From Mariniphaga sp. (GTDB lineage Bacteria > Bacteroidota > Bacteroidia > Bacteroidales > Prolixibacteraceae), in assembly GCA_024636975.1 (NCBI GenBank), contig JAGXGA010000044.1, forward strand, positions 1-42,505: a DNA stretch of 42,505 nt, read 5' to 3'. Every line of letters begins with the position of its first letter. Positions within the stretch are counted from its first letter, which is position 1. Of this stretch, positions 27,465 through 36,764 are shown in pieces. A program made the position numbers and the translations under genes. Under the pieces are notes generated by a model. The model worked only from the letters and a program-made list of their open reading frames with translations. It was not told the DNA's origin and did no database searches.

Positions 27465-28634
27465 ATGAAGAATTTCAATTTCAGGATTATCAATGTTTTA
27501 GTATTGATGCTGACAATTTTAGTCAGTTCTTGCAGCAAATCAACTGATGGCCCTTTTTATTATCCGGCTGATTTTGATTCTACTGCCTCAACCAGTTTTA
27601 TCTGGACTACCGATTTTTATGAGATCATTCCCGAACTTGCAGCTACCATATCTAAAAAAGATAATGTAACATTATTTATAAGCGAAAAGGAAAATAGTAA
27701 AAATGTTAATAGTTTAATTGAGAAATATGGAGGTAATGTTGAAAATATCAGCTTTGTAAAGCTTAAAAACAAACCTCAAAATGCCTGGATACGTGATTTT
27801 GGACCGGTATACGTAATCGACAGTAGTGGCAATAAGCAACTTGTTAATTTTTTATATTATGGAAAGCTGCAAACTTTTAATGAACAGATTGCTGAAAAGC
27901 TTAACCTTGATATCATTCAAATTCCACTTAGCAGTACCGGAGGTTCCCGTGAAGTAAACGGGAAGGGAGCCATTATTCTATGTGAAGCACATGAGCTGGC
28001 TGAAAATAAACCGAAGACCAGGCAGGAAATCGAAGAGGAAATGTTAAAAAGCTTGAATCTCAAAAAGGTAATCTGGTTAAAACAGGGCATTCCGCAGGAT
28101 GATAATCCCGGAAACGGTCCTTTAACCGATAAGGTTTGGCCTAATGGGGTGAATGGTCATGTCGATGAATTTGTGCGGTTTACCAATGCAAATACTGTTT
28201 TAATCAGCAGCGTGTCGGAAGCTGAAGCAGGATCTCATCCGATACTTGCAGAAGCAAAGCGAAGACTGGATGAGAATTATGAAATTTTGCTGAATGCTAC
28301 CGATCAGGATGGAAATAAACTGAACGTGGTAAAGGTGCCGTTTGCTCCCCTGGTTATTGACAGGGATCCAAAAGAAAACAGACGACTGCTGGCATCGGTA
28401 ACAAGTTATATGAATTTTATAGTTACCAATTCACTTGTAATACTGCCTTCATACACATCCTTATTTACAGGTATTCAGGGTGAGGATTACATGGTACGGG
28501 AAAATGAGGTGGTACAAATATTTAAAGAAGCCTTCCCCTCACGAGAAATCGTTCGTATCCAGGCTGCCAGCCTGAACCGTTTCAGTGGCGGATTTCATTG
28601 TGTAAGTATTAATGAGCCACTTGCAAATGAATAG
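27465..28634 (+). CDS. lipoprotein of the agmatine deiminase/PAD-porph family (2)
   Basis: From ATG 27465 the protein has 389 residues, the same length as its upstream neighbour and collinear with it. A TTG at 27444 would add 7 residues before the signal peptide and is less likely. The lipobox is LVSSC. Catalytic residues are conserved: RDFGP, GHVDEF (His232, Asp234) and Cys379 in GGFHC. FIWTTDFYEIIPELA and LAEAKRRLDENYEILLNA are nearly the same as in copy 1, pointing to a tandem duplication followed by divergence. The 87-bp gap holds no obvious terminator. Both copies keep the full active site, so sub-specialisation rather than decay is likely. Confidence 0.88.
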   Translation: MKNFNFRIINVLVLMLTILVSSCSKSTDGPFYYPADFDSTASTSFIWTTDFYEIIPELAATISKKDNVTLFISEKENSKNVNSLIEKYGGNVENISFVKLKNKPQNAWIRDFGPVYVIDSSGNKQLVNFLYYGKLQTFNEQIAEKLNLDIIQIPLSSTGGSREVNGKGAIILCEAHELAENKPKTRQEIEEEMLKSLNLKKVIWLKQGIPQDDNPGNGPLTDKVWPNGVNGHVDEFVRFTNANTVLISSVSEAEAGSHPILAEAKRRLDENYEILLNATDQDGNKLNVVKVPFAPLVIDRDPKENRRLLASVTSYMNFIVTNSLVILPSYTSLFTGIQGEDYMVRENEVVQIFKEAFPSREIVRIQAASLNRFSGGFHCVSINEPLANE

Positions 28635-28661
28635 TTTTCTCAATGCACAACCGAAAAAAGT

Positions 28662-30992
28662 TTAATTAAACAGACGCAATCCAAAAAAGAAGGTTTGTGG
28701 CCGGGCCGGACCGTATACATAACCACTGTCACGAAACCTGCCGGTGTCGAAATCATCCTGGTATTGATTCAGAAGATTTCCTGCCCCTCCAAATAATTCG
28801 AAAGAGGAATCAAGCCGTTTAAAATTGATGATGTATGCAAGTTTAAGCGTGACATCCAAATATTCCGGGGAATTAAAAAGCACATCTTGCCCGGGTGTGC
28901 CGGGATCACCTGCCAGTCCGTAATGCGGAACAAGCATGGAGCCGGTATAAATTCCTGAAAGGGATGCACTGAAGCGGTTTCCGGGAGTCCAGGATGTGGT
29001 AAAATAACCATATGCATCCGGACTGCGCAGGTAATCTTTTGTGCCAAGTAATTGCTCCGACCATTCCACCGGTTCTTCATGCCTGCTTCTTTGAAGTGTA
29101 ATGCCTCCTTCAATCTGAAATAAACGGTTGTAGTTGGCACGTGCCTCAAATGTACCGCCAAAAACATTGCTCAACCCACCGTTGCGTTTTTCCATAAGTG
29201 AATTGCCTTCAGTATCCTTTCCTGTTTCTTCCAAAATAAAAGCATTTTGTAGCCGGGTGTAAAAACCTTCAAGTGTAATGCCATAGATGTGTTTTTCGGT
29301 GGGCTTGTCCCAATTAAGAGAAGTGCTCAAACTTTGTGACCGTTCTTCTTTCAAATCGTCAGCCAGGCTTACTGTCTGAATTCCCCCTCCTGCAAATGCA
29401 ATATGCATATCGGCATCAAATGCCTGCGGAGCCCTGAATCCGGTCGACCACGACAGTCGAAGCTGGGTATTTTCATTTGGTTTATATAATAAGGATACTC
29501 TTGGATTAATAATAATTTCATTTACAAAATTATGCTTGTCGGCCCTTACTCCCGATAAAAGGTTCAATTTTCTGAACACCTCCCAGTCGCTTTGGGCAAA
29601 TGCACCAAAGTTTCTTGAATTCTGATCAATCAAATAATTGTATGCTTCAATTTCATCATAAACATCATCGGTCAAATATTCTGCTCCAAAAGTCAGGACA
29701 TTGGTACCGGAAAGAAAATTATTCAGTGTTTGATTCAGTTGTGTCCCTGCCTGAAGTGTATAATTTTTTGAGTTGCCATAAGGCGGATTGTTATTGTATT
29801 GCTGAAGTTCGGATTCATCATAAGGGGCAATTCCGGTGAAATGATCACGGGTTGTGTATTGACCGGCAACATACACCACAAATGTTGTATTATAGTTGTC
29901 GCTGGTGATCTCATAATCAAGGCCTCCCATAAGTACATTGTGGGTGCGTTCTTCCGATTGTTTGGCAAGGTAAGCAGGGCCATCAGTCATCTCCCCTCCA
30001 TAACGGTATTCGTGCATACTTGAAAAATTTGCTTCAATTTTTTGTCTTTCAGAAACGTTGAAAAACGTGTTCAGTCCGAAAGAGTTATTCCTAAGTGCCG
30101 GTAGTTCTGAAAAGTTGTCGTTATTGTGATCGTAGGCATCACGTTGTCGAAGCGATGTATACAATGCCACACCGGTATTTCTTCTTTGCGATAATGCAGT
30201 CAGGGTGCCATTCACCATGTAGTCGGCAGCTCCGTCTCCTACCACTGAATTGCTGGAGGTAATTTCGTATGAATTGCGCTGAGGCATTTGAGTGATGATG
30301 TTCACTGTGCCGCCAATGGCGCTTGAACCATAGAGAGCGGAAGCTCCTCCGCGTACTACTTCAATCCGTTCCACCATTTCTGCCGGCAGCTGCTCCAATC
30401 CGTAAAGTCCGGTTAGCGGACTGAAAACCGATCGTCCGTTCACAAGTATCTGGCTGTATGCTCCGCCTAGCCCGTTCATTCGCAACTGCGAATAATTGCA
30501 GGTCTGGCAATCCACTTCCATGCGCAGTCCGGGCTGAAAATTCAGTGTTTCCGATACAGTTTGTGCGGCTACATTTTTAATAGTTTTTCTATCCAGCACA
30601 TTTACAATAACTGCACTTTCGGTTTGCCGTTTAAACGTTTTGGTTCCGGTAACTACCACTTCATTTACCCGTATCCTGGTTTCGTTTAAATCAAAATTTA
30701 TCTCTAAGGTTTCCCCAGATTTTAAGCTGATTTGTTTTTTTTGTATCTCATAGCCTATCATTCGTGCCACCAGCGTATATTCACCCAATGGTAAATCTAC
30801 CATCATGTAATGTCCGGTAACGTCAGTAGTGGTGCCATGATTGGAATCCTCGAGATAAATATTTACAAAAGGAATGTGTTCCCCTCCTGATACTACATGC
30901 CCGATTATTACAGCATCAGTATCATCCTGTGCTTCCAGGTTTAGCATTATCGTGAGAAAAACTACTACAAAATACAGTTGTTTTATTTTCAT
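28662..30992 (-). CDS. TonB-dependent receptor with CxxC-bearing plug
   Basis: The 776-residue outer-membrane receptor begins with a signal peptide (to about 22). A carboxypeptidase-regulatory-like domain (IIGHVVSGGEHIPFVNIYLEDS to about 110) follows, then a plug (about 115-235: NEVVVTGTKTFKRQTESAVIV, LVNGRSVFSPLTGLYGLEQLP, VERIEVVRGGASALYGSSAIGG) and a 22-strand-type barrel ending in an aromatic FFFGLRLFN. The plug contains CQTC near residues 161-164. The cargo is not known. It is divergent from the cobalamin riboswitch operon, but the riboswitch is on the other strand, so B12 control is not shown. The gene ends 27 bp from the convergent deiminase gene. A 12-bp palindrome (GTTTAATTAAAC, 28660-28671) covers the stop codon. 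Confidence 0.92.
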   Translation of the reverse strand: MKIKQLYFVVVFLTIMLNLEAQDDTDAVIIGHVVSGGEHIPFVNIYLEDSNHGTTTDVTGHYMMVDLPLGEYTLVARMIGYEIQKKQISLKSGETLEINFDLNETRIRVNEVVVTGTKTFKRQTESAVIVNVLDRKTIKNVAAQTVSETLNFQPGLRMEVDCQTCNYSQLRMNGLGGAYSQILVNGRSVFSPLTGLYGLEQLPAEMVERIEVVRGGASALYGSSAIGGTVNIITQMPQRNSYEITSSNSVVGDGAADYMVNGTLTALSQRRNTGVALYTSLRQRDAYDHNNDNFSELPALRNNSFGLNTFFNVSERQKIEANFSSMHEYRYGGEMTDGPAYLAKQSEERTHNVLMGGLDYEITSDNYNTTFVVYVAGQYTTRDHFTGIAPYDESELQQYNNNPPYGNSKNYTLQAGTQLNQTLNNFLSGTNVLTFGAEYLTDDVYDEIEAYNYLIDQNSRNFGAFAQSDWEVFRKLNLLSGVRADKHNFVNEIIINPRVSLLYKPNENTQLRLSWSTGFRAPQAFDADMHIAFAGGGIQTVSLADDLKEERSQSLSTSLNWDKPTEKHIYGITLEGFYTRLQNAFILEETGKDTEGNSLMEKRNGGLSNVFGGTFEARANYNRLFQIEGGITLQRSRHEEPVEWSEQLLGTKDYLRSPDAYGYFTTSWTPGNRFSASLSGIYTGSMLVPHYGLAGDPGTPGQDVLFNSPEYLDVTLKLAYIINFKRLDSSFELFGGAGNLLNQYQDDFDTGRFRDSGYVYGPARPQTFFFGLRLFN

Positions 30993-31073
30993 GATTGATT
31001 GATATTTTTCAGATGCCTGTTGATATATGATCTATTTGGAAACGTTCTAAATAGGAAATTGTTGCATAATTAT

Positions 31074-31081
31074 TAATTTTG
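31074..31081 (+). promoter_or_regulatory. -7 box of the B12 operon
   Basis: TAATTTTG matches TAnnTTTG and lies just before the riboswitch P1 stem, which starts at 31086. This is the spacing expected if transcription starts at the aptamer's 5' edge. No convincing -33 element was found. Confidence 0.5.
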
Positions 31082-31085
31082 TGCC

Positions 31086-31291
31086 GGAAATGGTTTAAAA
31101 GGGAATCCGGTGACCTGCCTTCCGTCAGGAAGGACCTGCCTGACTGCAGAAAGGAATTCCGGAGCTGTACCCGCAGCTGTAAGCCCGTCACGTTAGCGGC
31201 AACCTCAGCCACTGCTCTATACCGATAGTTATCGGGATTCGGGCGGGAAGGCCGTCGCTAACGGGGGCAAGCCAGAAGACCTGCCATTTCC
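31086..31291 (+). ncRNA. cobalamin riboswitch 1
   Basis: The P1 stem GGAAATGG (31086-31093) pairs perfectly with CCATTTCC (31284-31291). The core has GGGAATCCGGTG, then GAGCTGTACCCGCAGCTGTAA, AGCCACTG, GGGAAGGC, and the B12 box GCAAGCCAGAAGACCTGCC (31267-31285). An internal stem GTTAGCG/CGCTAAC covaries with the equivalent stem of riboswitch 2. It lies upstream of a surface protein, a BtuB-like receptor and a BtuG-like propeller, so cobalamin would repress this uptake operon. Confidence 0.96.
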
Positions 31292-31298
31292 AAAAAAT

Positions 31299-31343
31299 GC
31301 TTTCGGGAATAAAAGCGACGGTTTAATAACCTGACGTTTTATT
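31299..31343 (+). terminator. probable expression platform of riboswitch 1
   Basis: GCTTT (31299-31303) can pair with AAAGC (31312-31316) around a CGGGAATA loop. A GGTT/AACC hairpin and a T-rich run (GTTTTATTT) follow. A GCTTTCGGG...AAAAGC arrangement recurs after riboswitch 2. It could be a regulated terminator or an anti-terminator partner. Confidence 0.45.
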
Positions 31344-31370
31344 TCCCCGGGTTCAATTTAACTAAGGGGA

Positions 31371-33740
31371 ATGAAAAAGTATACATCTTTTATTTGTTTG
31401 CTGTCTGTCTTTCTTGTATCAGCAGTACCTGTTTTCTCACAGAATCGGGAAGGATATCTGGTTGATTATTATCCTGCCCCGGGACAGCATATCAATATCG
31501 CATCAATTGGTACTCCTGAGGCAGCAAGGGTAATGACACAAAATGTCAGTAGCCTGGTTTCGCTGGGAAGCTTCGGCGGATCCATCATCCTGAAATTTGA
31601 AACAGCATGCATTAACCATCCCGATAATCCTTACGGCATCGATTTTACAATCTTTGGAAATGCCTTTGCCGGTTCATCTGAACCGGGTGTTGTGTGGGTT
31701 ATGAATGATGAAAACCGGAACGGTCTTGCCGATGATACCTGGTATGAAATTGCAGGAAGCAGCCACTATTTCTCCGGAACCATTAGAAACTATGCAGTTA
31801 CTTATTTTAAAACACCCCAACGTGATGTTTTATGGAAAGATAATTATGGAAAAACAGGGCACCTTTTTGCCAATGAGTTCAATTTGCAGGAGTATTATCC
31901 GGAGAATGAATATTTCCCTTCTTATCCTCCGGATTCAGTAAGGTTTTACGGAACCTTGCTGGAAAATAATTTTATTAACACCAATTCACAGGAAATAAAG
32001 CTGGCTGCGCCCATATTTGGTTATACTGATTGCCACCCTCGGGTGGCTGATATTGATCTCTCATTGCCGGATAATCCATATACCCTGGAGACAGAAGGTG
32101 CCGGGGGCGATCCTTTTGACATTTCATGGGCCACCGACAGCCTTGGTAATTATGTTGACCTTGATTCCATTCATTTTATTAAAATAGTTTCTGCAAGTCT
32201 GAATGATGCTGGATGGTTGGGTGAAATTTCCACTGATGTTGCATGGGTACAAGCAGTACAACACAGGCCGGAAATCATAGGGAAAGAAAACCTACTCGTT
32301 GTAAAACCTCATAAGCCTAAAGTTCTAAAGGGCGATTCATTGAAACTGGAAGCTGTTTTCTTTAGCAAAGGCAGAAATATTAAATCGATGGTTTCGGTTC
32401 AATCACTTAATGAAACAGTTGCTACCATCGATTCTTCAGGAATGCTGATGGCACTATCTGAAGGTGAAACCCAGGTTCGTTTTTCAGCAAATGATGAAGT
32501 ACAACTCTCTTCAGTTAAGGTTGTTTCTCCGGAGTCCATAAAGTGGTTATCCGATTTTTCTGCTGTATATCCCGGCGACACACTGGAATTAAAAGTTCAG
32601 ATTCTTGACAATGAACAGGAGGCTCTCGATTTACTTCCGGTTTTTTCATCGTCGGATCCTTCAGCCGGAAAAATAATATACAACGGCAACAAAGCCCATT
32701 TTGTAGCTAACCAGCCTGGAGAAATAGTACTCGTTGCTTCTGTGGAAGGGTTCCAGGTTAAAGAACAGGTGACCGTAAAAATTCACTCCCAAACCGATAA
32801 GATTGAAGTATTGGTTTCTGTAAAAACCAGCAATGAAAATTTACTTCCGCTGCAATTGTTAGAAGTTGGACGTGCAGATTTGAATGCTGTGGTTGAAAAC
32901 CGGCAGAAGGATTATTCAAACCCGGAAAAAATATCACTGTTCCATGCGCTGGCAACAGGACTGCAAATGGCCAACGTGACTTATAAGTTCAGAGACGATG
33001 AAGCTGCCGGAGGAAAACTTTATTTATATAATGTAGAATACGATGGGTTATTTTCATACGGCTGGGGCGGAAAAACAAATTCAGTTTCAATTGCCCGCGC
33101 CTGGATTGCCCGATTAAACAACACTCATTATTTAAATGATTTTGATAATATCATACTTTCCGATGGCGATACACTTGTATTGTACCATGTTCCGGATCTG
33201 TTGAATACCTGGGAATATTCCAGATTACTGCCGGTAAATAATACTACCGCCACGACCGACTTTATAGAGGTATTGCTTGAAAAAACTTCATGTTTATTAG
33301 AGAATGGAATAATTTTAGAATCGGGATTCATGCCCGTAGCCAATACTGCTGTAAACTCCGGAATAACTTATTATACCAATGATCAGGGAAAAGTACAGAT
33401 TGAATCAGATGGAAACTTTCCCTTAATTGTATATTCCGGAAATGATGCCATTTTGATTAAGGAAGATTGGATAACGGATGTTTCAATACCTGAATATGGA
33501 TTTCATATTTATCCAAATCCGGTTAATGAATTTCTATTTATTAATGCACAGTCACATGAACATTTTTACAGTTTTAAATCACGATTAAGAATTGTAAATC
33601 TGGCCGGAGAAGTTGTCCTGGAAAAAAATGATTTCCGTTTTCCGGTTAATCTGAATCTTGGTTTTCTTACTCCCGGTATGTATCACCTGGTCATAGAGGG
33701 TAATAAGCAGTTGGAAATACATAAAATCGTTAAACGATGA
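31371..33740 (+). CDS. B12-riboswitch-controlled T9SS surface protein, DUF4430-like region
   Basis: The 789-residue protein has a signal peptide (SAVPVFSQ). Residues about 25-300 form a beta-rich domain (LVDYYPAPGQHIN, GNAFAGSSEPGVVWVMNDENRNG, DDTWYEIAGS) seen in Bacteroidota cell-surface proteins of B12 loci. A BIG2-like segment follows (about 310-385). Residues about 475-606 resemble the DUF4430/transcobalamin C-like fold: a TvleL-like helix (ISLFHALATGLQ), VTYKF, VEYDGLFSYGWGGK, AWIARLNN, and the closing ILSDGDTLVLYHV. A regulatory-like segment and a T9SS type A domain (IYPNPVNEF, from about 712) end the protein. It is first in the operon, and its stop overlaps the receptor start (ATGA). 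A corrinoid-capture role is inference. Confidence 0.85.
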   Translation: MKKYTSFICLLSVFLVSAVPVFSQNREGYLVDYYPAPGQHINIASIGTPEAARVMTQNVSSLVSLGSFGGSIILKFETACINHPDNPYGIDFTIFGNAFAGSSEPGVVWVMNDENRNGLADDTWYEIAGSSHYFSGTIRNYAVTYFKTPQRDVLWKDNYGKTGHLFANEFNLQEYYPENEYFPSYPPDSVRFYGTLLENNFINTNSQEIKLAAPIFGYTDCHPRVADIDLSLPDNPYTLETEGAGGDPFDISWATDSLGNYVDLDSIHFIKIVSASLNDAGWLGEISTDVAWVQAVQHRPEIIGKENLLVVKPHKPKVLKGDSLKLEAVFFSKGRNIKSMVSVQSLNETVATIDSSGMLMALSEGETQVRFSANDEVQLSSVKVVSPESIKWLSDFSAVYPGDTLELKVQILDNEQEALDLLPVFSSSDPSAGKIIYNGNKAHFVANQPGEIVLVASVEGFQVKEQVTVKIHSQTDKIEVLVSVKTSNENLLPLQLLEVGRADLNAVVENRQKDYSNPEKISLFHALATGLQMANVTYKFRDDEAAGGKLYLYNVEYDGLFSYGWGGKTNSVSIARAWIARLNNTHYLNDFDNIILSDGDTLVLYHVPDLLNTWEYSRLLPVNNTTATTDFIEVLLEKTSCLLENGIILESGFMPVANTAVNSGITYYTNDQGKVQIESDGNFPLIVYSGNDAILIKEDWITDVSIPEYGFHIYPNPVNEFLFINAQSHEHFYSFKSRLRIVNLAGEVVLEKNDFRFPVNLNLGFLTPGMYHLVIEGNKQLEIHKIVKR

Positions 33741-35704
33741 AGGTGTCTGGAATATTTTGGCTCCTGGTGTTAACAATATTTGTCTTTCCTGTCTACGGTC
33801 AGATCATCCCGGATACTGTGCATATTGAAGAAGTTGAAGTTCTTGCAAAAAGAAAAATTGAGGAGGCAGGCTTAAAAATCACCCGGCCCGATTCGTTTCA
33901 GAGGGCATCGGTGTTAACTGCTGATCTGTCTGAACTGATATCCGGGTATACTCCTGTTTTCATTAAATCCTATGGGAGAGGCTCGGCAGCAACGGCCAGC
34001 TTTCGCGGAACGGCTGCAACCCATACGCAAATTTACTGGAACGGCATGAGCCTTAATTCACCTATGCGCGGCCTTGCCGATTTGTCGTTGATACCGGTAT
34101 TCTTCACCGATGGTGTTTACCTTCTCCACGGAGGAAGTTCAATGACCAAAGGCAGCGGAGCTTTGGGCGGCAGCATTCATCTGGAAAATACACCCGACTG
34201 GAATACATCATTTGGTTTGGAAGGCCTGGCTGAAACCGGTTCTTTCAATTCCCGGAAAACATTCCTGAAATTAGCCCTGGGAGGTAAAAATACTCAGTCT
34301 TCCACCCGATTTTTTTATGAAACCTCTGAAAATAACTTCCCGTTTTTTAATTCAGGTGTGATTCCCAATATAACCGATACTTTACAAAATGCCGGGTACA
34401 ACAAAACAGGTATTCTACAGGAATTTTACATCAGACATTTTAATGAAAATGTATCCACCCTGCGCCTATGGTATCAATATGGAAACCGGGACTTGCCCCA
34501 GTTAATGTCTTACCAGGGAAGCGAGCGTGAAGAGTATCAAAAAGATGGTCAATTCAGAGCTCAGTACGACTGGAAAAGGTATACCGACGGGGTAAACTAT
34601 CATTTTTTCTCGGGGATAAATACTACCCGGCTGGATTATTTCAGGGCAACACCGGCCTTTGAGTTTGTAAATGAAGATTCGGAAAGCAAAGAAACGGGTT
34701 TTCTTAACCACCTGCGAATTTTTAGACAGTTTGATGAGAAAACATATGCAACAGTAAGCTTTGATGCCAATTATTTCCGGGTCAAGGCTTTTGATAATAT
34801 TACCGCTGGTAGCTTTAACGAAAGCAGGCTGGAAACCAGCCTGATGGTAAACATGCATATGAACCCATCCGACCGTCTGGCGCTATTTATCCTTTTACGC
34901 TCGGAAACCTACGATGAAAAAACGGTTCCTTTCATTCCTTCAGCTGGTTTTGAATGGCAACTTGTAAAAAGGCTTCCATTGATTATACGCGCAAATGCTG
35001 CAAGGAATTATCATAAACCTACCCTCAATGATTTGTACTGGATTCCGGGAGGCAACCCCGAACTTTTAGCTGAAGATGGATATACTGGTGATGTCTCTTT
35101 TTCAGCTGATTTTCAGGGGCGGACTATAGGATTCAGCAATGAATTAACAGGATTTATTTCAAGAATAGAAAACTGGATTGCCTGGCAACCGGCTGCAAGC
35201 GGAGCTTATTACTGGGAGGCCGGTAATATAAGGAATGTTTCATCGAAGGGGCTGGAGTACCAGTTTACTGCAAAAATTAAAAGTGGCAGTTTTCTTTTTC
35301 AATCAGGAGGAAATTATTCCTACACCCGTACTTCCAATCTGCAGGCGGTACATTCAGCCGACGAGTCACGGGGGAAGCAACTCATATACATACCAAAGCA
35401 TAAGGGTGGGGTATATGGCAGTATAAACTGGCAGAATTTTGCTTTTAAGTTCGACTTGAATGGTGTAGGAAAACGTTATACAAAATCAAGCAATCAGGAA
35501 TCGGAATTTGAACAGGTGCTCAACCCCTACTTCCTGGGAAAATTTACAGCTGAAAAGCAGATCGCCTGGAATGAATTCCTGACTGGCCTGAAATTAACCG
35601 TGGATAATGTATTTGATCAAAAGTATCACAGCATCTTATGGAGGCCTATGCCCGGCCGGTTTTATTCTTTAACGCTTGCTCTTAAATACAATCATGAAAA
35701 ATGA
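33737..35704 (+). CDS. BtuB-like TonB-dependent cobalamin receptor
   Basis: The 655-residue protein has a signal peptide (FPVYGQ) and a plug with no carboxypeptidase-like extension. The plug carries EEVEVLAKRKIEEAG, VFIKSYGRGSAATASFRGTAA, HTQIYWNGMSLNSPMRG and LLHGGSSMTKGSGALGGSIHL. The barrel ends in an aromatic strand, RFYSLTLALKYN. Position is the main evidence for cargo: it lies in a cobalamin-riboswitch operon directly before a BtuG-like gene, overlapping both neighbours by ATGA junctions. In Bacteroides, BtuB pairs with a BtuG lid. No inner-membrane BtuCDF genes lie in the window. Calling it BtuB-like is therefore contextual but strong. Confidence 0.9.
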   Translation: MKVSGIFWLLVLTIFVFPVYGQIIPDTVHIEEVEVLAKRKIEEAGLKITRPDSFQRASVLTADLSELISGYTPVFIKSYGRGSAATASFRGTAATHTQIYWNGMSLNSPMRGLADLSLIPVFFTDGVYLLHGGSSMTKGSGALGGSIHLENTPDWNTSFGLEGLAETGSFNSRKTFLKLALGGKNTQSSTRFFYETSENNFPFFNSGVIPNITDTLQNAGYNKTGILQEFYIRHFNENVSTLRLWYQYGNRDLPQLMSYQGSEREEYQKDGQFRAQYDWKRYTDGVNYHFFSGINTTRLDYFRATPAFEFVNEDSESKETGFLNHLRIFRQFDEKTYATVSFDANYFRVKAFDNITAGSFNESRLETSLMVNMHMNPSDRLALFILLRSETYDEKTVPFIPSAGFEWQLVKRLPLIIRANAARNYHKPTLNDLYWIPGGNPELLAEDGYTGDVSFSADFQGRTIGFSNELTGFISRIENWIAWQPAASGAYYWEAGNIRNVSSKGLEYQFTAKIKSGSFLFQSGGNYSYTRTSNLQAVHSADESRGKQLIYIPKHKGGVYGSINWQNFAFKFDLNGVGKRYTKSSNQESEFEQVLNPYFLGKFTAEKQIAWNEFLTGLKLTVDNVFDQKYHSILWRPMPGRFYSLTLALKYNHEK

Positions 35705-36741
35705 AATTTATTATTCAATTAGCAGCAGTGCTTTTACTGTTAGTAGCTTGCACAGATGATCCGGTGGAAACCATTTATTTTGATCTTGATACAAGCAAAG
35801 GAGTTTTTATTTCCTGTGAAGGAAATTTTATGTATGGCAATGGCTCATTATCATTCTATCATACCGTTAATAAAAAAGTTTCAAATCAGCTGTTTTATGC
35901 ACGAAACAATGTGCCTCTTGGCGATGTCGTCCAGTCGGTGGCACGACTTGGAAATTCATTATTTATAGTGGTGAATAATTCAGGGAAAATAGTGGTTGCC
36001 GATGCAAATACTATGGAATTCAAAGGAAGCATTACCGGACTTATATCTCCCAGGTACATTCATTTTGTTTCCGGACAAAAAGCTTATATATCTGACTTAT
36101 ATGCCGGTCAGCTTACTGTTATTAATCCTGAAACATTTGAAATAACAGGTTTCATTCCATTGGGAAACTATAACTCCGAACAAATGGTTCAGGTGGGAAA
36201 ATATGTATACGTATCCGACTGGTCGTATGGCAGTAACGTGCTTGTGGTTGATACAGAAACAGACGAACTAATTGATAATATTGAGGTATCGCTTCAACCA
36301 AAGGATTTGACCGTTGATAAAAATGGAAAAATTTGGGTTCTATCAGATGGCGGCTACGAAGGTTCACCAACTGGAAATGAAGTACCTGCCATCAGCCGGA
36401 TCGATCCTGAAACACTGACCATCGAACAGATTTACCGGTTTGATCAGGAAGATACTCCTTCCAACCTGGAATTAAACAGTAAGGGCGACACCCTTTATTT
36501 TTTAAACAGGCACCTTTACAAGATGCACATCGGTAACCGTCATTTACCCGATTCAGCATTTATGCATGCAGAACAGGAGCTTTTTTACCACCTGGCTATC
36601 GATCCTCAATCCAATGATATTTATATTGCCAATGCCATCGATTACACTCAGGATGCTATCGTTTTTCGGTTTTCACAGAGCGGTGAAGTTATCGATTCAT
36701 TTAAAGTTGGCATAAATCCATCGCATTTTATGTTCAGGTAA
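35701..36741 (+). CDS. btuG: BtuG-like beta-propeller lipoprotein, corrinoid capture
   Basis: The 346-residue lipoprotein has lipobox LLLLVAC. The rest is a YncE/DUF5074-type seven-bladed propeller with repeated blade strands such as NSLFIVVNNSGKIVVADANTME, AYISDLYAGQLTVINPETFE, YVYVSDWSYGSNVLVVDTETDE and DIYIANAIDYTQDAIVFRFS. In gut Bacteroides, BtuG binds cobalamin very tightly on the cell surface and caps BtuB. The same gene order (receptor then propeller, here with a 4-bp overlap) and the upstream cobalamin riboswitch support that role. Whether corrinoid affinity is conserved cannot be seen in the sequence. Confidence 0.87.
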   Translation: MKFIIQLAAVLLLLVACTDDPVETIYFDLDTSKGVFISCEGNFMYGNGSLSFYHTVNKKVSNQLFYARNNVPLGDVVQSVARLGNSLFIVVNNSGKIVVADANTMEFKGSITGLISPRYIHFVSGQKAYISDLYAGQLTVINPETFEITGFIPLGNYNSEQMVQVGKYVYVSDWSYGSNVLVVDTETDELIDNIEVSLQPKDLTVDKNGKIWVLSDGGYEGSPTGNEVPAISRIDPETLTIEQIYRFDQEDTPSNLELNSKGDTLYFLNRHLYKMHIGNRHLPDSAFMHAEQELFYHLAIDPQSNDIYIANAIDYTQDAIVFRFSQSGEVIDSFKVGINPSHFMFR

Positions 36742-36764
36742 AAATTAAAACCTATTTTTATACC

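Noticed and set aside
28660-28671. GTTTAATTAAAC palindrome as a two-way terminator between convergent genes
   Set aside because: AT-only core with no loop of useful size. It is noted in the TonB receptor entry but not supported as a terminator.
31009-31212. Minus-strand ORF of 67 codons over cobalamin riboswitch 1
   Set aside because: It is the antisense of the riboswitch. Its LQLRVQLR and GRSPDSL pieces recur in the antisense of riboswitch 2 only because the RNA is conserved.
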